Positions 16,849 through 28,152 of a stretch of DNA of 64,000 nucleotides are shown in pieces. The stretch's first letter is position 1. Each line of letters begins with the position of its first letter. The translations under genes were made by a program, and so were the position numbers. The notes under the pieces are model-generated. The model made no database searches and was not told where the DNA came from. It saw only the letters and a list, made by a program, of their open reading frames with translations. Where the stretch lies: positions 124,001 through 188,000 of the forward strand of contig CAVXXJ010000011.1 in assembly GCA_963765705.1 (NCBI GenBank), given 5' to 3'. This stretch comes from Gaiellasilicea sp963765705 (GTDB lineage Bacteria; Actinomycetota; Thermoleophilia; Gaiellales; Gaiellaceae).

Positions 16849-18087
16849 TTACTCGGCGGCCCAGGCGAGGGTCTTCGACGCCAGCCGGTCGAGCGCCTGG
16901 ACGGCGAGCTCGAGGTGCTCGGGCTTCGTGTCCTCGAGCTTCGTGTGGCTGAGGCCGCGGAGGCTCTGGACGAAGAGCATCACGGTCGGCACGCCGGCGC
17001 GGGACACCTCGGCGGCGTCGTGGAGCGGGCCGCTCGGCAGCTTGTGCGACGTGCCGGCGACCTCGCGAACCGCCTCGTCGGCGAAGCCGACCAGCGTCTC
17101 GTCGAAGAGGATCGGCTCGATCTCCCAGATCCGCTCGAACTCGACGTCGATCTTCTCCTCCTCCACGAAGCGCTCGCACGCCTCGCGCACCTGCTCCCAC
17201 ATCGACGCGAGCTTGGCCGCATCCAGGTGGCGCATGTCGAGCAGCTGCTCGGCGGTCTCGACGACCGAGGTGACGATCCCGGGCTTGCAGACGACACCGC
17301 CGCTCGTGAGCACGGCGCCTTCACCCGTGCGCTTGGCGATCTCGCGCAGCTCGAGCGCGAGCTTCGCGGCGCCGGCGAGCGCGTCGCGCCGCTGGTCCAT
17401 CGGCGTCGAGCCGGCATGGGCCGCCTGGCCGCGCCAGGTGATCCGGTGGCGCTCGACGCCGAACGTGCCCAGCACCGGCCCGAGCGGGAGATCCATCGAC
17501 TCGAGCACGGGCCCCTGCTCGATATGCAGCTCCAGGTAGGCAACGGCGTTTTCCAGCTGCGAGCGCGCGTCGAGGGCGCTGTCGAGCTCCACCCCGTGCT
17601 CTCGGAGCGCATCAGGCAGCGCGATCCCGTCGCGGTCTGTCAGCGCCCGCAGGTCGTCCTGGTCGGACATCGAGCCGGCCGCGGCCGAGGAACCGAAGAG
17701 CGACCGTCCGAAGCGTGCACCTTCCTCGTCGGCCCAGTTGACGAGCCGCACCGTGACCGGCGGTTTGCCGTCCTCGGCGATCCGCCGCAGCACCTCAACC
17801 GCGGCGACCACGTTCAGGCAGCCGTCGAGCCAGCCGCCGTTCGGCACCGAGTCGATGTGGCCGCCCAGCAGCACGGCGCGATCGGAGTCGCCGGGCAGCG
17901 TCCACCACTGGTTGCCGGCGGCGTCGACCTCGTACCCGAGCGGCAGGCCGTCGAGCTTGGACCCGAGCCAGTCCTTCGCCTGCGCCCAGGTGGGTGTCCA
18001 CGCCACGCGCTGGGCGCCGTTCTCGTCGCCGGTCAGCTCCTGCAGCTCCCGCAGCTCCGCGACTGTGCGAGCCGGATCCAGTGGCAT
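16849..18087 (-). CDS. N-carbamoyl-amino acid hydrolase / beta-ureidopropionase (M20 family)
   Basis: A zinc-dependent amidohydrolase of the HyuC/AmaB/allantoate amidohydrolase group, 412 residues. Metal and catalytic motifs: GGHIDSVPNGG, NWADEEGARFGRS, LHIEQGP, a dimerisation-domain AHAGSTPMDQR, and SHTKLEDT near the C-terminus. It is predicted to remove the carbamoyl group as CO2 and ammonia from N-carbamoyl-beta-alanine or N-carbamoyl amino acids. A dihydropyrimidinase, which makes that substrate, is encoded on the opposite strand at 21775. The start is only 30 nt from the divergent ABC operon, so a shared control region is likely. Confidence 0.88.
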   Translation of the reverse strand: MPLDPARTVAELRELQELTGDENGAQRVAWTPTWAQAKDWLGSKLDGLPLGYEVDAAGNQWWTLPGDSDRAVLLGGHIDSVPNGGWLDGCLNVVAAVEVLRRIAEDGKPPVTVRLVNWADEEGARFGRSLFGSSAAAGSMSDQDDLRALTDRDGIALPDALREHGVELDSALDARSQLENAVAYLELHIEQGPVLESMDLPLGPVLGTFGVERHRITWRGQAAHAGSTPMDQRRDALAGAAKLALELREIAKRTGEGAVLTSGGVVCKPGIVTSVVETAEQLLDMRHLDAAKLASMWEQVREACERFVEEEKIDVEFERIWEIEPILFDETLVGFADEAVREVAGTSHKLPSGPLHDAAEVSRAGVPTVMLFVQSLRGLSHTKLEDTKPEHLELAVQALDRLASKTLAWAAE

Positions 18088-18117
18088 GCCGCGACCTTAA
18101 CGTGGTACGGAATACGC

Positions 18118-18954
18118 ATGCGTTCCGCGCTCCAGCGTCTCGGTCTCACCGCGCTGGTGCTCGTCGTCCTCTACGCCTGCTGGGAGGGCTTCAAGTGGTT
18201 CGGCGAGGCGACCGCCTTCCGGCTCGGCAGCTTCGAGGTGAACGACCGGACGCTGCCGCACGTCCACGACATCGTCGGCCAGCTCTTCGAGCCGTCGCGG
18301 CGGAACGGCCCGCTGCTGATCGAGGTGCTCTGGGACGCGACGCTCTTCACGGCGAAGGAGGCGGCGGTCGGCTTCCTGATGGGCGCCGTGTTCGGCTTTG
18401 CGATCGGCGTCGTGCTCGCGCACTCGCGCCTGCTCCAGCGCGGCTTCATGCCGTACATCGTCGCCTCGCAGACGGTGCCGATCCTGGCGATCGCGCCGAT
18501 GGTCGTGATCTGGCTGGGCGGCCGCGGCCTGCCCGACTGGTTCTCCGTCTCGGTGATCGCCGCCTACCTGACGTTCTTCCCGGTCACGATCAACACCCTG
18601 CGCGGCCTGCACGCCGTCGACCGGCGCGCGCTCGACCTGATGCGCTCGTACGCGGGCGGCGCCTGGCCGATCCTCTGGAAGCTGCGGGTGCCGGCCTCGA
18701 TGCCGTACCTCTTCGCCGCGCTGAAGGTGAGCGCGACCGCGAGCGTCGTCGGCGCGATCATCGGCGAGCTGCCCGCGTCGATCCAGAGCGGCCTCGGCGG
18801 CGCCATCCTCAACTTCAACCAGTACTACGCGACCTCGCCCGCGAGCCTCTGGGCGACGAACCTGATCGCGGCGCTGCTCGGGATCACGTTCTTCCTCGTG
18901 GTCGTGGGCGCCGAGAAGCTCGTCGTCCGCCGGGCACCGGAGAACGTGGCATGA
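18118..18954 (+). CDS. ABC transporter permease (SsuC/TauC/ThiX type)
   Basis: 278-residue inner-membrane permease with about six helices and the BPD_transp_1 EAA-like loop (DLMRSYAGGAWPILWKLRVPASMPYLFAALK). It is the first gene of permease-ATPase-permease-binding protein; its stop overlaps the ATPase start (ATGA). The ATG at 18118 opens just before the first helix; no strong ribosome site is visible. Confidence 0.88.
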   Translation: MRSALQRLGLTALVLVVLYACWEGFKWFGEATAFRLGSFEVNDRTLPHVHDIVGQLFEPSRRNGPLLIEVLWDATLFTAKEAAVGFLMGAVFGFAIGVVLAHSRLLQRGFMPYIVASQTVPILAIAPMVVIWLGGRGLPDWFSVSVIAAYLTFFPVTINTLRGLHAVDRRALDLMRSYAGGAWPILWKLRVPASMPYLFAALKVSATASVVGAIIGELPASIQSGLGGAILNFNQYYATSPASLWATNLIAALLGITFFLVVVGAEKLVVRRAPENVA

Positions 18955-19781
18955 GCGAAGCCGCCGCGGTCGTCTCGCTCCAGAAGGTCGGCAAGCAGTT
19001 CGGCACCGGCGGCGTGATCGCGCTCGAGGACATCGACCTCGAGGTGCGGCCGCGCGACTTCATCTCCCTGATCGGCCCTTCCGGCTGCGGCAAGTCGACG
19101 CTGCTCCGGATCGTGGCCGACCTGATCCAGCCGACGAGCGGCGACGTCGTCGTCAACGGCAAGCCCGCGCGGCAGGCCCGGCTCGACCGCGACTACGGGA
19201 TCGTCTTCCAGGACGCCGTCCTCTACGACTGGCGCACGGTCGGCCGCAACATCGAGCTGCCGCTCGAGATGCTCGGCTGGAACCGGCAGCGCCGCCAGGA
19301 GCGGATGCGCGAGATGGTCGAGCTGGTCGAGCTGTCCGGCTTCGAGAAGCATCACCCCTGGCAGCTCTCGGGCGGGATGCAGCAGCGGGTCTCGATCGCC
19401 CGGGCGCTCTCGTTCTCGCCGCCGCTGCTGCTGATGGACGAGCCGTTCGGAGCGCTCGACGAGATGACGCGCGAGCGGCTGAACGGCGAGCTGCTGCGGA
19501 TCTGGGACGGCACCGGGTCGACGATCGTCTTCGTCACCCACTCGATCGCCGAGGCCGTCTTCCTCTCGACGCGCGTCGTCGTCATGTCGCCGCGGCCGGG
19601 GCGCATCCAGGGGATCGTCGACATCGACCTGCCGCAGCCGCGCACGCAGGCGACGCGCGAGCAGACCCGCTATGCGGAGCTGATCCGCGAGGTGCGGCGG
19701 CTGCTCCGGCTGGGCGGCGGCCTCGACGCGGAGGAGGATCACGTCGAGGAGACGCTGATCGTCGCGGAGGAGGGGTTGTGA
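18951..19781 (+). CDS. ABC transporter ATP-binding protein (SsuB/TauB/ThiZ type)
   Basis: A nucleotide-binding subunit of 276 residues. Walker A is GPSGCGKST, the Q-loop is VFQDAVLYDWRT, the signature is LSGGMQQR, Walker B is LLLMDEPFGALDE, and the switch His is in FVTHSIAEAVFL. The 4-nt overlaps with both flanking permease genes mark one operon and imply a heterodimeric permease importing one substrate, delivered by the lipoprotein encoded at 20570. Confidence 0.92.
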   Translation: MSEAAAVVSLQKVGKQFGTGGVIALEDIDLEVRPRDFISLIGPSGCGKSTLLRIVADLIQPTSGDVVVNGKPARQARLDRDYGIVFQDAVLYDWRTVGRNIELPLEMLGWNRQRRQERMREMVELVELSGFEKHHPWQLSGGMQQRVSIARALSFSPPLLLMDEPFGALDEMTRERLNGELLRIWDGTGSTIVFVTHSIAEAVFLSTRVVVMSPRPGRIQGIVDIDLPQPRTQATREQTRYAELIREVRRLLRLGGGLDAEEDHVEETLIVAEEGL

Positions 19782-20554
19782 AGCGCGTCCGCGAGTGGGC
19801 CCCGGCCGTCGTGGTGTTCCTGCTCGGGATCGCCGCCTGGGAGGGAGGCACCCGCGGCCTCGACGTGGAGCGGTTCCTGCTGCCGCCGCTCTCGGACATC
19901 CTCCGGACGCTGTGGGAGGAGGGCGACACGCTCTGGAGCGCCGGCTTCTTCACCTTCAAGGAGGCGCTCGGAGGCTTCGTGATCGGCTGCGGGCTCGCGA
20001 TCGTCGCGGCGCTCGTGCTTGCGCGCTGGAAGCGGCTCGGCGGCGCGTTGATGCCGTACATGATCGCCGCGAACGCGGTCCCGATCATCGCTTTCGCCCC
20101 GATCACGAACAACTGGTTCGGGCTGCTGAACCCGCTCTCGAAGATGGTGATCGCCGCCGTGCTCTGCTTCTTTCCCGTGCTCGTGAACATGCTGCGCGGG
20201 TTGACGAGCGTCCGGCCGTCCTCGATCGAGCTGATGCGCTCCTACGCGGCCGGCGAGGTCGAGATCTTCCGGCGCGTCCGGATCCCGAACTCGCTTCCGT
20301 ATCTCTTCTCGGCGTTGAAAGTGGCGACCGTACTCGCGATGATCGGCGCGATCGTCGGTGATTACTTCGGAGGCTCGCAGGAGGCGCTCGGGATTCAGAT
20401 CCGCAGATCGGCAGGGATATTCGCGTTCGACGAGGCGTGGGCGGCGATCATGGTCGCCAGCGTGATCGGGATCGCGTTCTACGGGGCGGTGGCGCTCGCC
20501 GAGCGCTTGACGATGAGTTGGCAGCCGTCTGCGCACGGTGCGCAGGCTGACTAG
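19778..20554 (+). CDS. ABC transporter permease (second subunit)
   Basis: 258 residues from GTG at 19778, overlapping the ATPase stop. It has hydrophobic segments and a permease loop (ELMRSYAAGEVEIFRRVRIPNSLPYLFSALK) homologous to that of the 18118 permease. The segment SAGIFAFDEAWAAIMVASVIGIAFYG is typical of NMT1-type systems. It probably pairs with the first permease. Confidence 0.88.
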   Translation: MKRVREWAPAVVVFLLGIAAWEGGTRGLDVERFLLPPLSDILRTLWEEGDTLWSAGFFTFKEALGGFVIGCGLAIVAALVLARWKRLGGALMPYMIAANAVPIIAFAPITNNWFGLLNPLSKMVIAAVLCFFPVLVNMLRGLTSVRPSSIELMRSYAAGEVEIFRRVRIPNSLPYLFSALKVATVLAMIGAIVGDYFGGSQEALGIQIRRSAGIFAFDEAWAAIMVASVIGIAFYGAVALAERLTMSWQPSAHGAQAD

Positions 20555-20569
20555 GACGGAGGATTGGGC

Positions 20570-21736
20570 ATGATGGGACGGAGACTGTGGTTGCTCGCGG
20601 CGCTGGTCGCGGCGTTGCTGCTGGCGGTGTCGGGCTGCGGCGGCGACGACGACGAGGACGCCGCCGGCGACACGAACGCGGCGGCCACGACCGGCGCAAC
20701 GGGAGCCGAGGAGTGCGACACGCCCGACGAGGTGACGCTGCAGCTCAAGTGGGTCACGCAAGCCCAGTTCGCGGGCTACTACGCCGCGCAGGAGCAGGGC
20801 TTCTACGAGGACGCGTGCCTCGACGTGACGATCAGGCCCGGCGGCCCGGACATCGTCCCGGAGCAGGCGGTGCTCGGCGGCCAGGCCGAGTTCGGCATCG
20901 ACTGGCTGGACAACCTGCTCGCCACCCGCGACCAGGGCGAGGAGATCGTCAACGTCGCCCAGGTCTTCGCCCGCTCCGGCATGACCGAGGTCGCGTTCAA
21001 GGACAGCAACATCGACTCGATCGACGACCTGAAGGGGAAGAAGGTCGGCGTCTGGCTCGGCGGCAACGAGCACAAGCTCTTCGCCGCGCTGACGAAGAAC
21101 GGGATCGACCCGCAGAAGGACACCGAGATCGTGGCGCAGCCGTTCGACATGAACCTGCTCCTGAACCGGGAGGTCGACGCCGCCGCGGCGATGACCTACA
21201 ACGAGCTCGCGCAGGTGCTCGAGCAGAAGAACCCGGACACGGGCGAGCTCTACTCGCTCGACGAGCTGAACGTGATCAAGATGTCGGACGTCGGCACGGG
21301 CGCGCTCGAGGACGGGATCTTCGTCCAGGCCGACTGGCTCGCTGACGAGGCGAACCAGGACATCACGACGCGATTCCTGGCGGCGAGCTTCCGCGGCTGG
21401 GCGTTCTGTCGCGACAGCTTCGAGGATTGCCTGCAGAACGTGCTCGACAACGGCCCGACGCTCGGCGAGGGGCATCAGCGCTGGCAGCTGAACGAGGTCA
21501 ACGCGCTGATCTGGCCGAACGAGAGCGGGATCGGCGTCATGAACCAGGCCGACTTCGACCTGACGGCGAAGATCGCCAAGGACTACAAGATCATCAAGGC
21601 TGACGCCTCGCCCGACTCGTTCGACTCCACGTACGCCACGAAGGCGACGGAGGAGCTCGAGGCGGACGGCGTCGACACCAAGGGTGGTGGGTACGAGAAG
21701 GAGGAGGTCGAGGTAACGGAGGGCGGCGAGGGCTAG
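20570..21736 (+). CDS. NMT1/THI5-type ABC substrate-binding lipoprotein
   Basis: 388 residues. The lipobox VSGC is followed by an acidic, Ala-rich linker. The binding protein has both lobes: LKWVTQAQFAGYYAAQEQGFY at the N-terminus, AEFGIDW, then KKVGVWLGGNEHKLF and AAMTYNELAQVLE of lobe 2. THI5/NMT1-like proteins (ThiY and relatives) often bind pyrimidine-type ligands. With dihydropyrimidinase next, a pyrimidine, hydantoin or ureido compound is the likely cargo (inference). The ATG at 20570 follows GGAGG at good spacing. The shortened homologue at 5439 lacks lobe 2. Confidence 0.88.
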   Translation: MMGRRLWLLAALVAALLLAVSGCGGDDDEDAAGDTNAAATTGATGAEECDTPDEVTLQLKWVTQAQFAGYYAAQEQGFYEDACLDVTIRPGGPDIVPEQAVLGGQAEFGIDWLDNLLATRDQGEEIVNVAQVFARSGMTEVAFKDSNIDSIDDLKGKKVGVWLGGNEHKLFAALTKNGIDPQKDTEIVAQPFDMNLLLNREVDAAAAMTYNELAQVLEQKNPDTGELYSLDELNVIKMSDVGTGALEDGIFVQADWLADEANQDITTRFLAASFRGWAFCRDSFEDCLQNVLDNGPTLGEGHQRWQLNEVNALIWPNESGIGVMNQADFDLTAKIAKDYKIIKADASPDSFDSTYATKATEELEADGVDTKGGGYEKEEVEVTEGGEG

Positions 21737-21774
21737 CCAGCCGCGCTCAGAGCAGCCGAGGAAGGGAGATCCGC

Positions 21775-23196
21775 ATGTCCGTTCTGATCAAGGGAGGCCG
21801 CGTCATCACGGCCGCCGACGACTACGTCGCCGACATCTTCGTCGAGAACGAGCGGATCTCCCTGATCGGAGAATCCCTCGACATTGCTGCAGACACCGTG
21901 ATCGACGCGTCCGGCAAGTACGTCCTGCCGGGCGCGGTCGATCCGCATACCCATCTCGACATGCCGTTCGGCGGCACGACGACGATCGACGACGTCGAGT
22001 CGGGCCAGCGCGCGGCCGCGCGTGGCGGCACGACCTGCCACGTCGACTTCTGCATCCAGGCGCCCGGCACGAGCTTCGGGGACTCGCTCGCCGACTGGAA
22101 GTCGAAGGCCGAAGGCAAGCAGCTGATCGACATGGGCTACCACATCGCCGTCACCGACCTGAAGGAAGGCGGCTCGCTCGAGGAGCTGGCGACGCTGCCC
22201 GACCAGGGCATCACCTCGTACAAGCTCTTCATGGCCTACAAGGGCGCGCTGATGGTCGACGACGAGACGCTCTTCAAGACGATGGAGGTCGCCGCCGAGA
22301 CGGACGCGCTCGTGATGGTGCACGCCGAGAACGGCGACGCGATCGACGTGCTCGTCAAGAAGGCGCTCGCCGAGGGGAAGACCGAGCCCAAGTACCACGC
22401 CCTGACGCGGCCGCCGGAGACGGAGGGGGAGGCGACGAACCGGGCGATCCAGCTCGCGCGCGTCGCCGGCTGCGCGCTCTACGTCGTCCACGTCTCCTGC
22501 AAGGAGTCCGTCGACCCGATCATGCTCGCGCGGGAGAAGGGCTGGAACGTCTGGGGCGAGACCTGCACGCAGTACTTCTTCATCGACTTCACGCACCTCG
22601 AGCAGCCGAACTTCGAGGGCGCGAAGTACGTCTACACGCCGCCGCCGCGCGACAAGGCGAACCAGGACGTGCTCTGGGACGCGGTCCGCCGCGACACGCT
22701 CAGCGCGATCTCGACCGACCACTGCGCCTTCAGCTGGGGCGAGCAGAAGGCGCTCGGCCGCGACGACTTCTCGAAGATCCCGAACGGCGGCCCCGGGCTC
22801 GAGAACCGGCTGCACATGATCCACCACTTCGGCGTCCGCGAGGGCCGGATCGGCCTGAACCGGATGGTCGAGCTCCTCTGCACCAACCCGGCGAAGCTCT
22901 TCGGCCTCTATCCGCGCAAGGGCACGATCGCGGTCGGCTCCGACGCGGACATCGTCGTCTTCGACCCGGAGAAGCGGCACCTGATCACCGCGGCGAACCA
23001 GCAGTCGCGGACGGACTACAACCTCTACGAGGGGACCGAGGTCGTCGGCGACATCGAGACGGTGCTGCTGCGCGGGAACGTGATCGTGGAGGGCGGCGAG
23101 GTGGTCGGCAAGCCGGGCATCGGCCAGTTCGTCCGCCGGGCGAAGTTCGGCGAGCAGCTCGCCGCGGCCGGAGCGGAGGCCCCGGCCGCGGCGTAG
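21775..23196 (+). CDS. hydA: Dihydropyrimidinase / hydantoinase
   Basis: 473 residues from ATG after GAAGGGAG. The cyclic amidohydrolase core is complete: metal motif DPHTHLDMPFGG, the carbamylated-Lys region SYKLFMAYKG, VHAENGD, YVVHVSC, and the Asp of STDHCAF. It opens 5,6-dihydrouracil or hydantoins to N-carbamoyl-beta- or alpha-amino acids. It is the last gene of the importer operon, so uptake and first hydrolysis are probably co-expressed; the ureido hydrolase on the other strand would take the next step. Confidence 0.93.
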   Translation: MSVLIKGGRVITAADDYVADIFVENERISLIGESLDIAADTVIDASGKYVLPGAVDPHTHLDMPFGGTTTIDDVESGQRAAARGGTTCHVDFCIQAPGTSFGDSLADWKSKAEGKQLIDMGYHIAVTDLKEGGSLEELATLPDQGITSYKLFMAYKGALMVDDETLFKTMEVAAETDALVMVHAENGDAIDVLVKKALAEGKTEPKYHALTRPPETEGEATNRAIQLARVAGCALYVVHVSCKESVDPIMLAREKGWNVWGETCTQYFFIDFTHLEQPNFEGAKYVYTPPPRDKANQDVLWDAVRRDTLSAISTDHCAFSWGEQKALGRDDFSKIPNGGPGLENRLHMIHHFGVREGRIGLNRMVELLCTNPAKLFGLYPRKGTIAVGSDADIVVFDPEKRHLITAANQQSRTDYNLYEGTEVVGDIETVLLRGNVIVEGGEVVGKPGIGQFVRRAKFGEQLAAAGAEAPAAA

Positions 23197-23205
23197 GCCG
23201 CTCGC

Positions 23206-23722
23206 TTACGTGCAGTCGATCTTCGGGTTCCAGGCGTAGAGGATCCCGCTCGGGTTGCCCCTGCCAGATCCACGCATGCAGCGCGTAGAACGCCGGCAGG
23301 CCGTAGCGGTTGCCCGCGGGCACGTAGTCGAACTCCTGCCCGAACAGCTTCGGCTTGCCGCTGCCGGTCCAGGCGGACTCGAAGATGACGTACTCGGCGG
23401 CCGCGAGCTTCAGCCGGCCCTGCTTGTTCTCGTCGTAGACGAGCGCCTCGGGCTTCGCCGCGTCGAGCACGCCGTCGAGGAGCGACGTGTTCACCATGTG
23501 GACGCCCATGCCGCCCTGGCCGGGCTGCAGGATGCACGTGGCGCCGGTCAGGTCGGGCAGCCGGAAGTTGTAGCCGGCGGCGATCGCAGCGTCGACGTCG
23601 TGGAACCGGTCGGTGGCGTCCCTCGCGTCGCGGAAGAGGCCGGACGCGGCGGCGACGCCGACCGCGACCAACACGGGCAGCACGACGAGCACGAGCATGA
23701 GTGCGCGCTTCTTCAGATTCAT
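23206..23722 (-). CDS. Small exported protein of unknown function, frameshifted near its C-terminus
   Basis: ATG at 23722, signal peptide (KKRALMLVLVVLPVLVAVGVAAA), then a domain with RFHDVDAAIAAGY, ATCILQPGQGGMGVHMVN and ALVYDEN. After WIWQG the frame is lost at a run of four G (23259-23262 on the plus strand). Removing one base restores NPSGILYAWNPKIDC and a TAA at 23206, giving about 171 residues with a natural end. A sequence error or a recent frameshift are both possible. The start overlaps the end of the DUF4242 gene by 4 nt. Confidence 0.65.
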
Positions 23723-24033
23723 CTCGATCTCCCCTCTCTCACGGCGGTGCGTTGGCAACTGGATCGGGCGCGGACGAGCACGGTGTCGGCGACGTGGATG
23801 ATCTCGTCGACCGGCAGGTCGGCCGCCGCGGCGTGGGCTCTGATCGCCTCCGGGCTCGACGCCTGGTAGATGCAGACCGTGCCGACGCCGTTGCCTTCCT
23901 CGAGCACGTAGCTGCGGATCCAGCGGATGTCGTCGGACATGCGCTCTCCCTCGGCGGTCGAGCGGGCGGCCGCCTCCTGCAGCTCCTCGCCGCTGCGCCA
24001 GCCGCTGCGGCGAAGGATCACGTAGGTCTCCAT
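23719..24033 (-). CDS. DUF4242 (SCO4226-like) small protein
   Basis: 104 residues from ATG at 24033 with GAGGAG upstream. It shows METYVILRRSGW, DIRWIRSYVLEEGNGVGTVCIYQA, SPEAIRAHAAAADLPVDEI, the ferredoxin-like pattern of DUF4242 proteins. One characterised relative binds nickel; I cannot say whether this one does. It lies between the LuxR-type regulator and the exported protein, probably in the same operon. Confidence 0.75.
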   Translation of the reverse strand: METYVILRRSGWRSGEELQEAAARSTAEGERMSDDIRWIRSYVLEEGNGVGTVCIYQASSPEAIRAHAAAADLPVDEIIHVADTVLVRARSSCQRTAVREGRSR

Positions 24034-24068
24034 GGCGATGCTCCTCTCGTCGGTTGACGAGATCGACG

Positions 24069-26616
24069 CTACGGCCGCTCGGCAGCCCCCACATCGGCGG
24101 GATTGCCCATCTTCTGCGCCGCCGGCTACCGATATTTCGCGGTAGCGAGCCGCGGCCTCGCCGCGGGTGCGAGCGCCGAGCTTCCGCAGAACCGCGGGAG
24201 ACGTGATGGTCGACGGTGCGCGACGAGAGCACGAGCCGCTCGGCGATCTCGCGGTTCTGGAGGCCCTCCGCGACGAGAGCGAGCACCTCGAGCTCGCGGG
24301 CTGTCAGGCCGGCCGGGTTCTCGCGCGTCGACGCCGCGGGCCACGCGAAGCCCGAGCCGCCGCCGGAGCGCCGCGGCAGCCGGGCCGGCGCCGAGCCGGT
24401 CGAGCTCTTCGAGGGCCGTGCAGATCGCTCTCGTCCTCCGACCTCGGCGAGCGCCCGCGCCGCCTCGTACGGGCAGAGCGCGCGATCCACGCCGCGGCGG
24501 CGCCGGGCCGCGCCCGCGAGCTGCAGCCGGTACGGCTCGGCGATCCAGTCCGGCGCCTCGTCGAGCGCGCCCGCCTTCCACTGCCAGTACGCGAGCTCGC
24601 CGGCGAACCAGAGATGGCGCTTCTCGAGCGCGAGCGGATACGCGGCCCTGCGCCTCCTCGACGTCCGCTCGGCGTCGCCGCGAGCCAGGCCGCCTCGGCG
24701 CGCGCGGCGTACACGTGGCCGAGCCGCTGCAGGTGGCCGCCCGGCCGCGCGAGCTCGAGCGCCTCGTCGAGCGCGTCGAAGGCGCCGGGATCGCCGCGGC
24801 GGGCGCGGACGCGCCCGAGCGCGATGAGGCCGGTGATCTCGCTGATCGGTTCGGGCCGGACGCGAGCACGTTCGCGCGAGCGGCGCGACCTCGTCCCAGC
24901 GCCCTCGGTAGAGATGGACGAGCGCGAGCCACGATGCGCATAGCTGACGTTCAGCTCGCGCGCACTCGCCGAAGGCGATCGCTCCTCGAGATAGCGCTGC
25001 GGCGCTCGAGCTCGTACATCTCGCCGAGCCCCGAGCCGAGCATCCCGAGCGCCGAGTTGACCCGGACCTCGTTGTCCTGCCGCCGCGCGAGCTCGAGGCT
25101 GCGCAGCAGCAACTCGACACCGCGCTCGATCTCGCCGGCCATCACGTGCGAGGTGCCGATCATGTTCAGTCCGTAGACCGAGCCCTCGTCGTCGCCGAGC
25201 GCTCGGCCGCCGCGACCGCCTTCTCGCCCCAGGCGACCCCGTCTGCGTTGTCGCGGTTGAGCATGCGGAAGTAGGCCTGCATCGGCGTACGCGCTCGCGA
25301 GCTCCGGCCCGGCGGGAAGCGGCTCGAGCAGCTCGATCGCGCGCGGCTCGCCGCCTCGGCGTCGGCGTTGCGCCCGAGGGCGATGTACGGAGTCGTGAGG
25401 CGCGACAGCAGATCGCCCTCCCGCAGATCGTGTCGCCGAGCTCTCGGTAGAGCTCGATCGCCTCGAGCCGCGCCTCGATCGACTCGATGAGGCGCCGGTC
25501 ACGTGCGCTTCCTGGGCGTAGCCGGCGAGCAACGCCGCGCGCTCGGCTGCGCGGCAGCGCGCCCGCATGCCGGAGCGCCCGGGCGTACTGCGCCGCCGCC
25601 TCGCGGTGCGCCGACGCGGAGGCGGCCCGCCGCGCGGCCGCGGGCGCGTACTCGAGCACGGCCGCGGAGTCGCCGGCCTCCTCTGCGTGGTGCGCCAGCC
25701 GCGAGAGCGTCGCCGGTGCCATCGAGAGCGCGAACGATCGCCGCGTGCAGCGCCGGCCGCCGGTGGCGGCGACCGCGCTCTCGACGGCGAGCCGCGCGAG
25801 CTCGTGCCGGAACGCGACAGCATCGCCGTCGGCGCGCAGCACTCCCGAGGCGAGGCACGCCTCGAGGTGCTCGAGCATCGTCGGCGCCACAGCCTCGAGC
25901 AGCCACAGCTCGGCGCGCGCCGGCACGACGCGAGACGACATCGAGCAGCCGGCGCGCCGCCTGGCTCGAGACCGCGCGACGCGCGCGAGCACCGCGTCGC
26001 GCACGGTCTCGGGCAGCGCCGCGCGCCCGCGGCCAGGATCTCGGTGACGTAGAAGGCGTTCCCCTGGGTGAGCCGGTGGATCGCCTCACCGTCCGCGCCG
26101 TGCGGCTCGGCGAGCTCGCGCACGGCTTCGAGCGAGAGCCGGGGCACGGACAGGCGCGCGACGCCCGCCGCCGAGGCGAGCTCGCCGAGCACGACTCGCA
26201 GCGGATGGTCGCCGGTCGACCTCGTCGTCGCGGTAGGTCGCGAGCACGAGCGCGTCCGTCGTGTCGATGCGGCGGCCGAGCACGCGCAGGACGTCGAGCG
26301 TGCGCCTGGTCGGCCCAGTGCACGTCCTCGAGCACGAGCAGCGGTGTCCGGTCGAGCTCGCGCAGCAGCGCCGCGGCGACGCGCCGCGGCTCGCCGTCGA
26401 GCTCGATCCCGACGTCGAGGAACGGGCCGAGCGGCGTCGCCGTCGTCAGGTTCTCGCACGAGCCGTGCAGCGCGCCGCTTGCCCGCCGTGAAAGCGCGGA
26501 CGAGCGCCGTCTTGCCGACGCCGGCCTCGCCGCCGACGAAGAGCAGCCGGCCGCCCTCGGCGCGCGAGGCACTCGAGCCGGGCGAGCAGCGCGTCCCGCT
26601 CGAGCAGCTCGGTCAT
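24069..26616 (-). pseudogene. LuxR-family AAA ATPase regulator, shattered by many frameshifts
   Basis: Starting at ATG 26616, pieces of one LAL-type regulator appear in order but in all three minus frames: GRLLFVGGEAGVGKTALV (Walker A), HGSCENLTTATPLGPFLDV, LLVLEDVHWADQ (Walker B), LVLATYRDDEVD, LTQGNAFYVTEIL, a long helical TPR-like middle, and a C-terminal LuxR HTH (LTARELEVLALVAEGLQNRE, SSRTVDHHVS). At least eight single-base shifts are needed; the last is at CCC in the HTH. The coding sense is well kept between shifts, which argues for local sequence error over decay. The 3' end is approximate. It would probably regulate the mmsA operon it sits in. Confidence 0.7.
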
Positions 26617-26623
26617 GCCCGCT

Positions 26624-28148
<1,525 letters not shown>

Positions 28149-28152
<4 letters not shown>

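Noticed and set aside
16915..18117. Upstream extension of the first ABC permease frame
   Set aside because: The frame is open only because it mirrors the ureido-hydrolase gene; the permease begins at 18118, where hydrophobic sequence starts.
24103..25176. Plus-strand open frames opposite the LuxR regulator
   Set aside because: Arg/Ala/Ser-rich mirror frames; LuxR HTH and ATPase motifs are on the minus strand.
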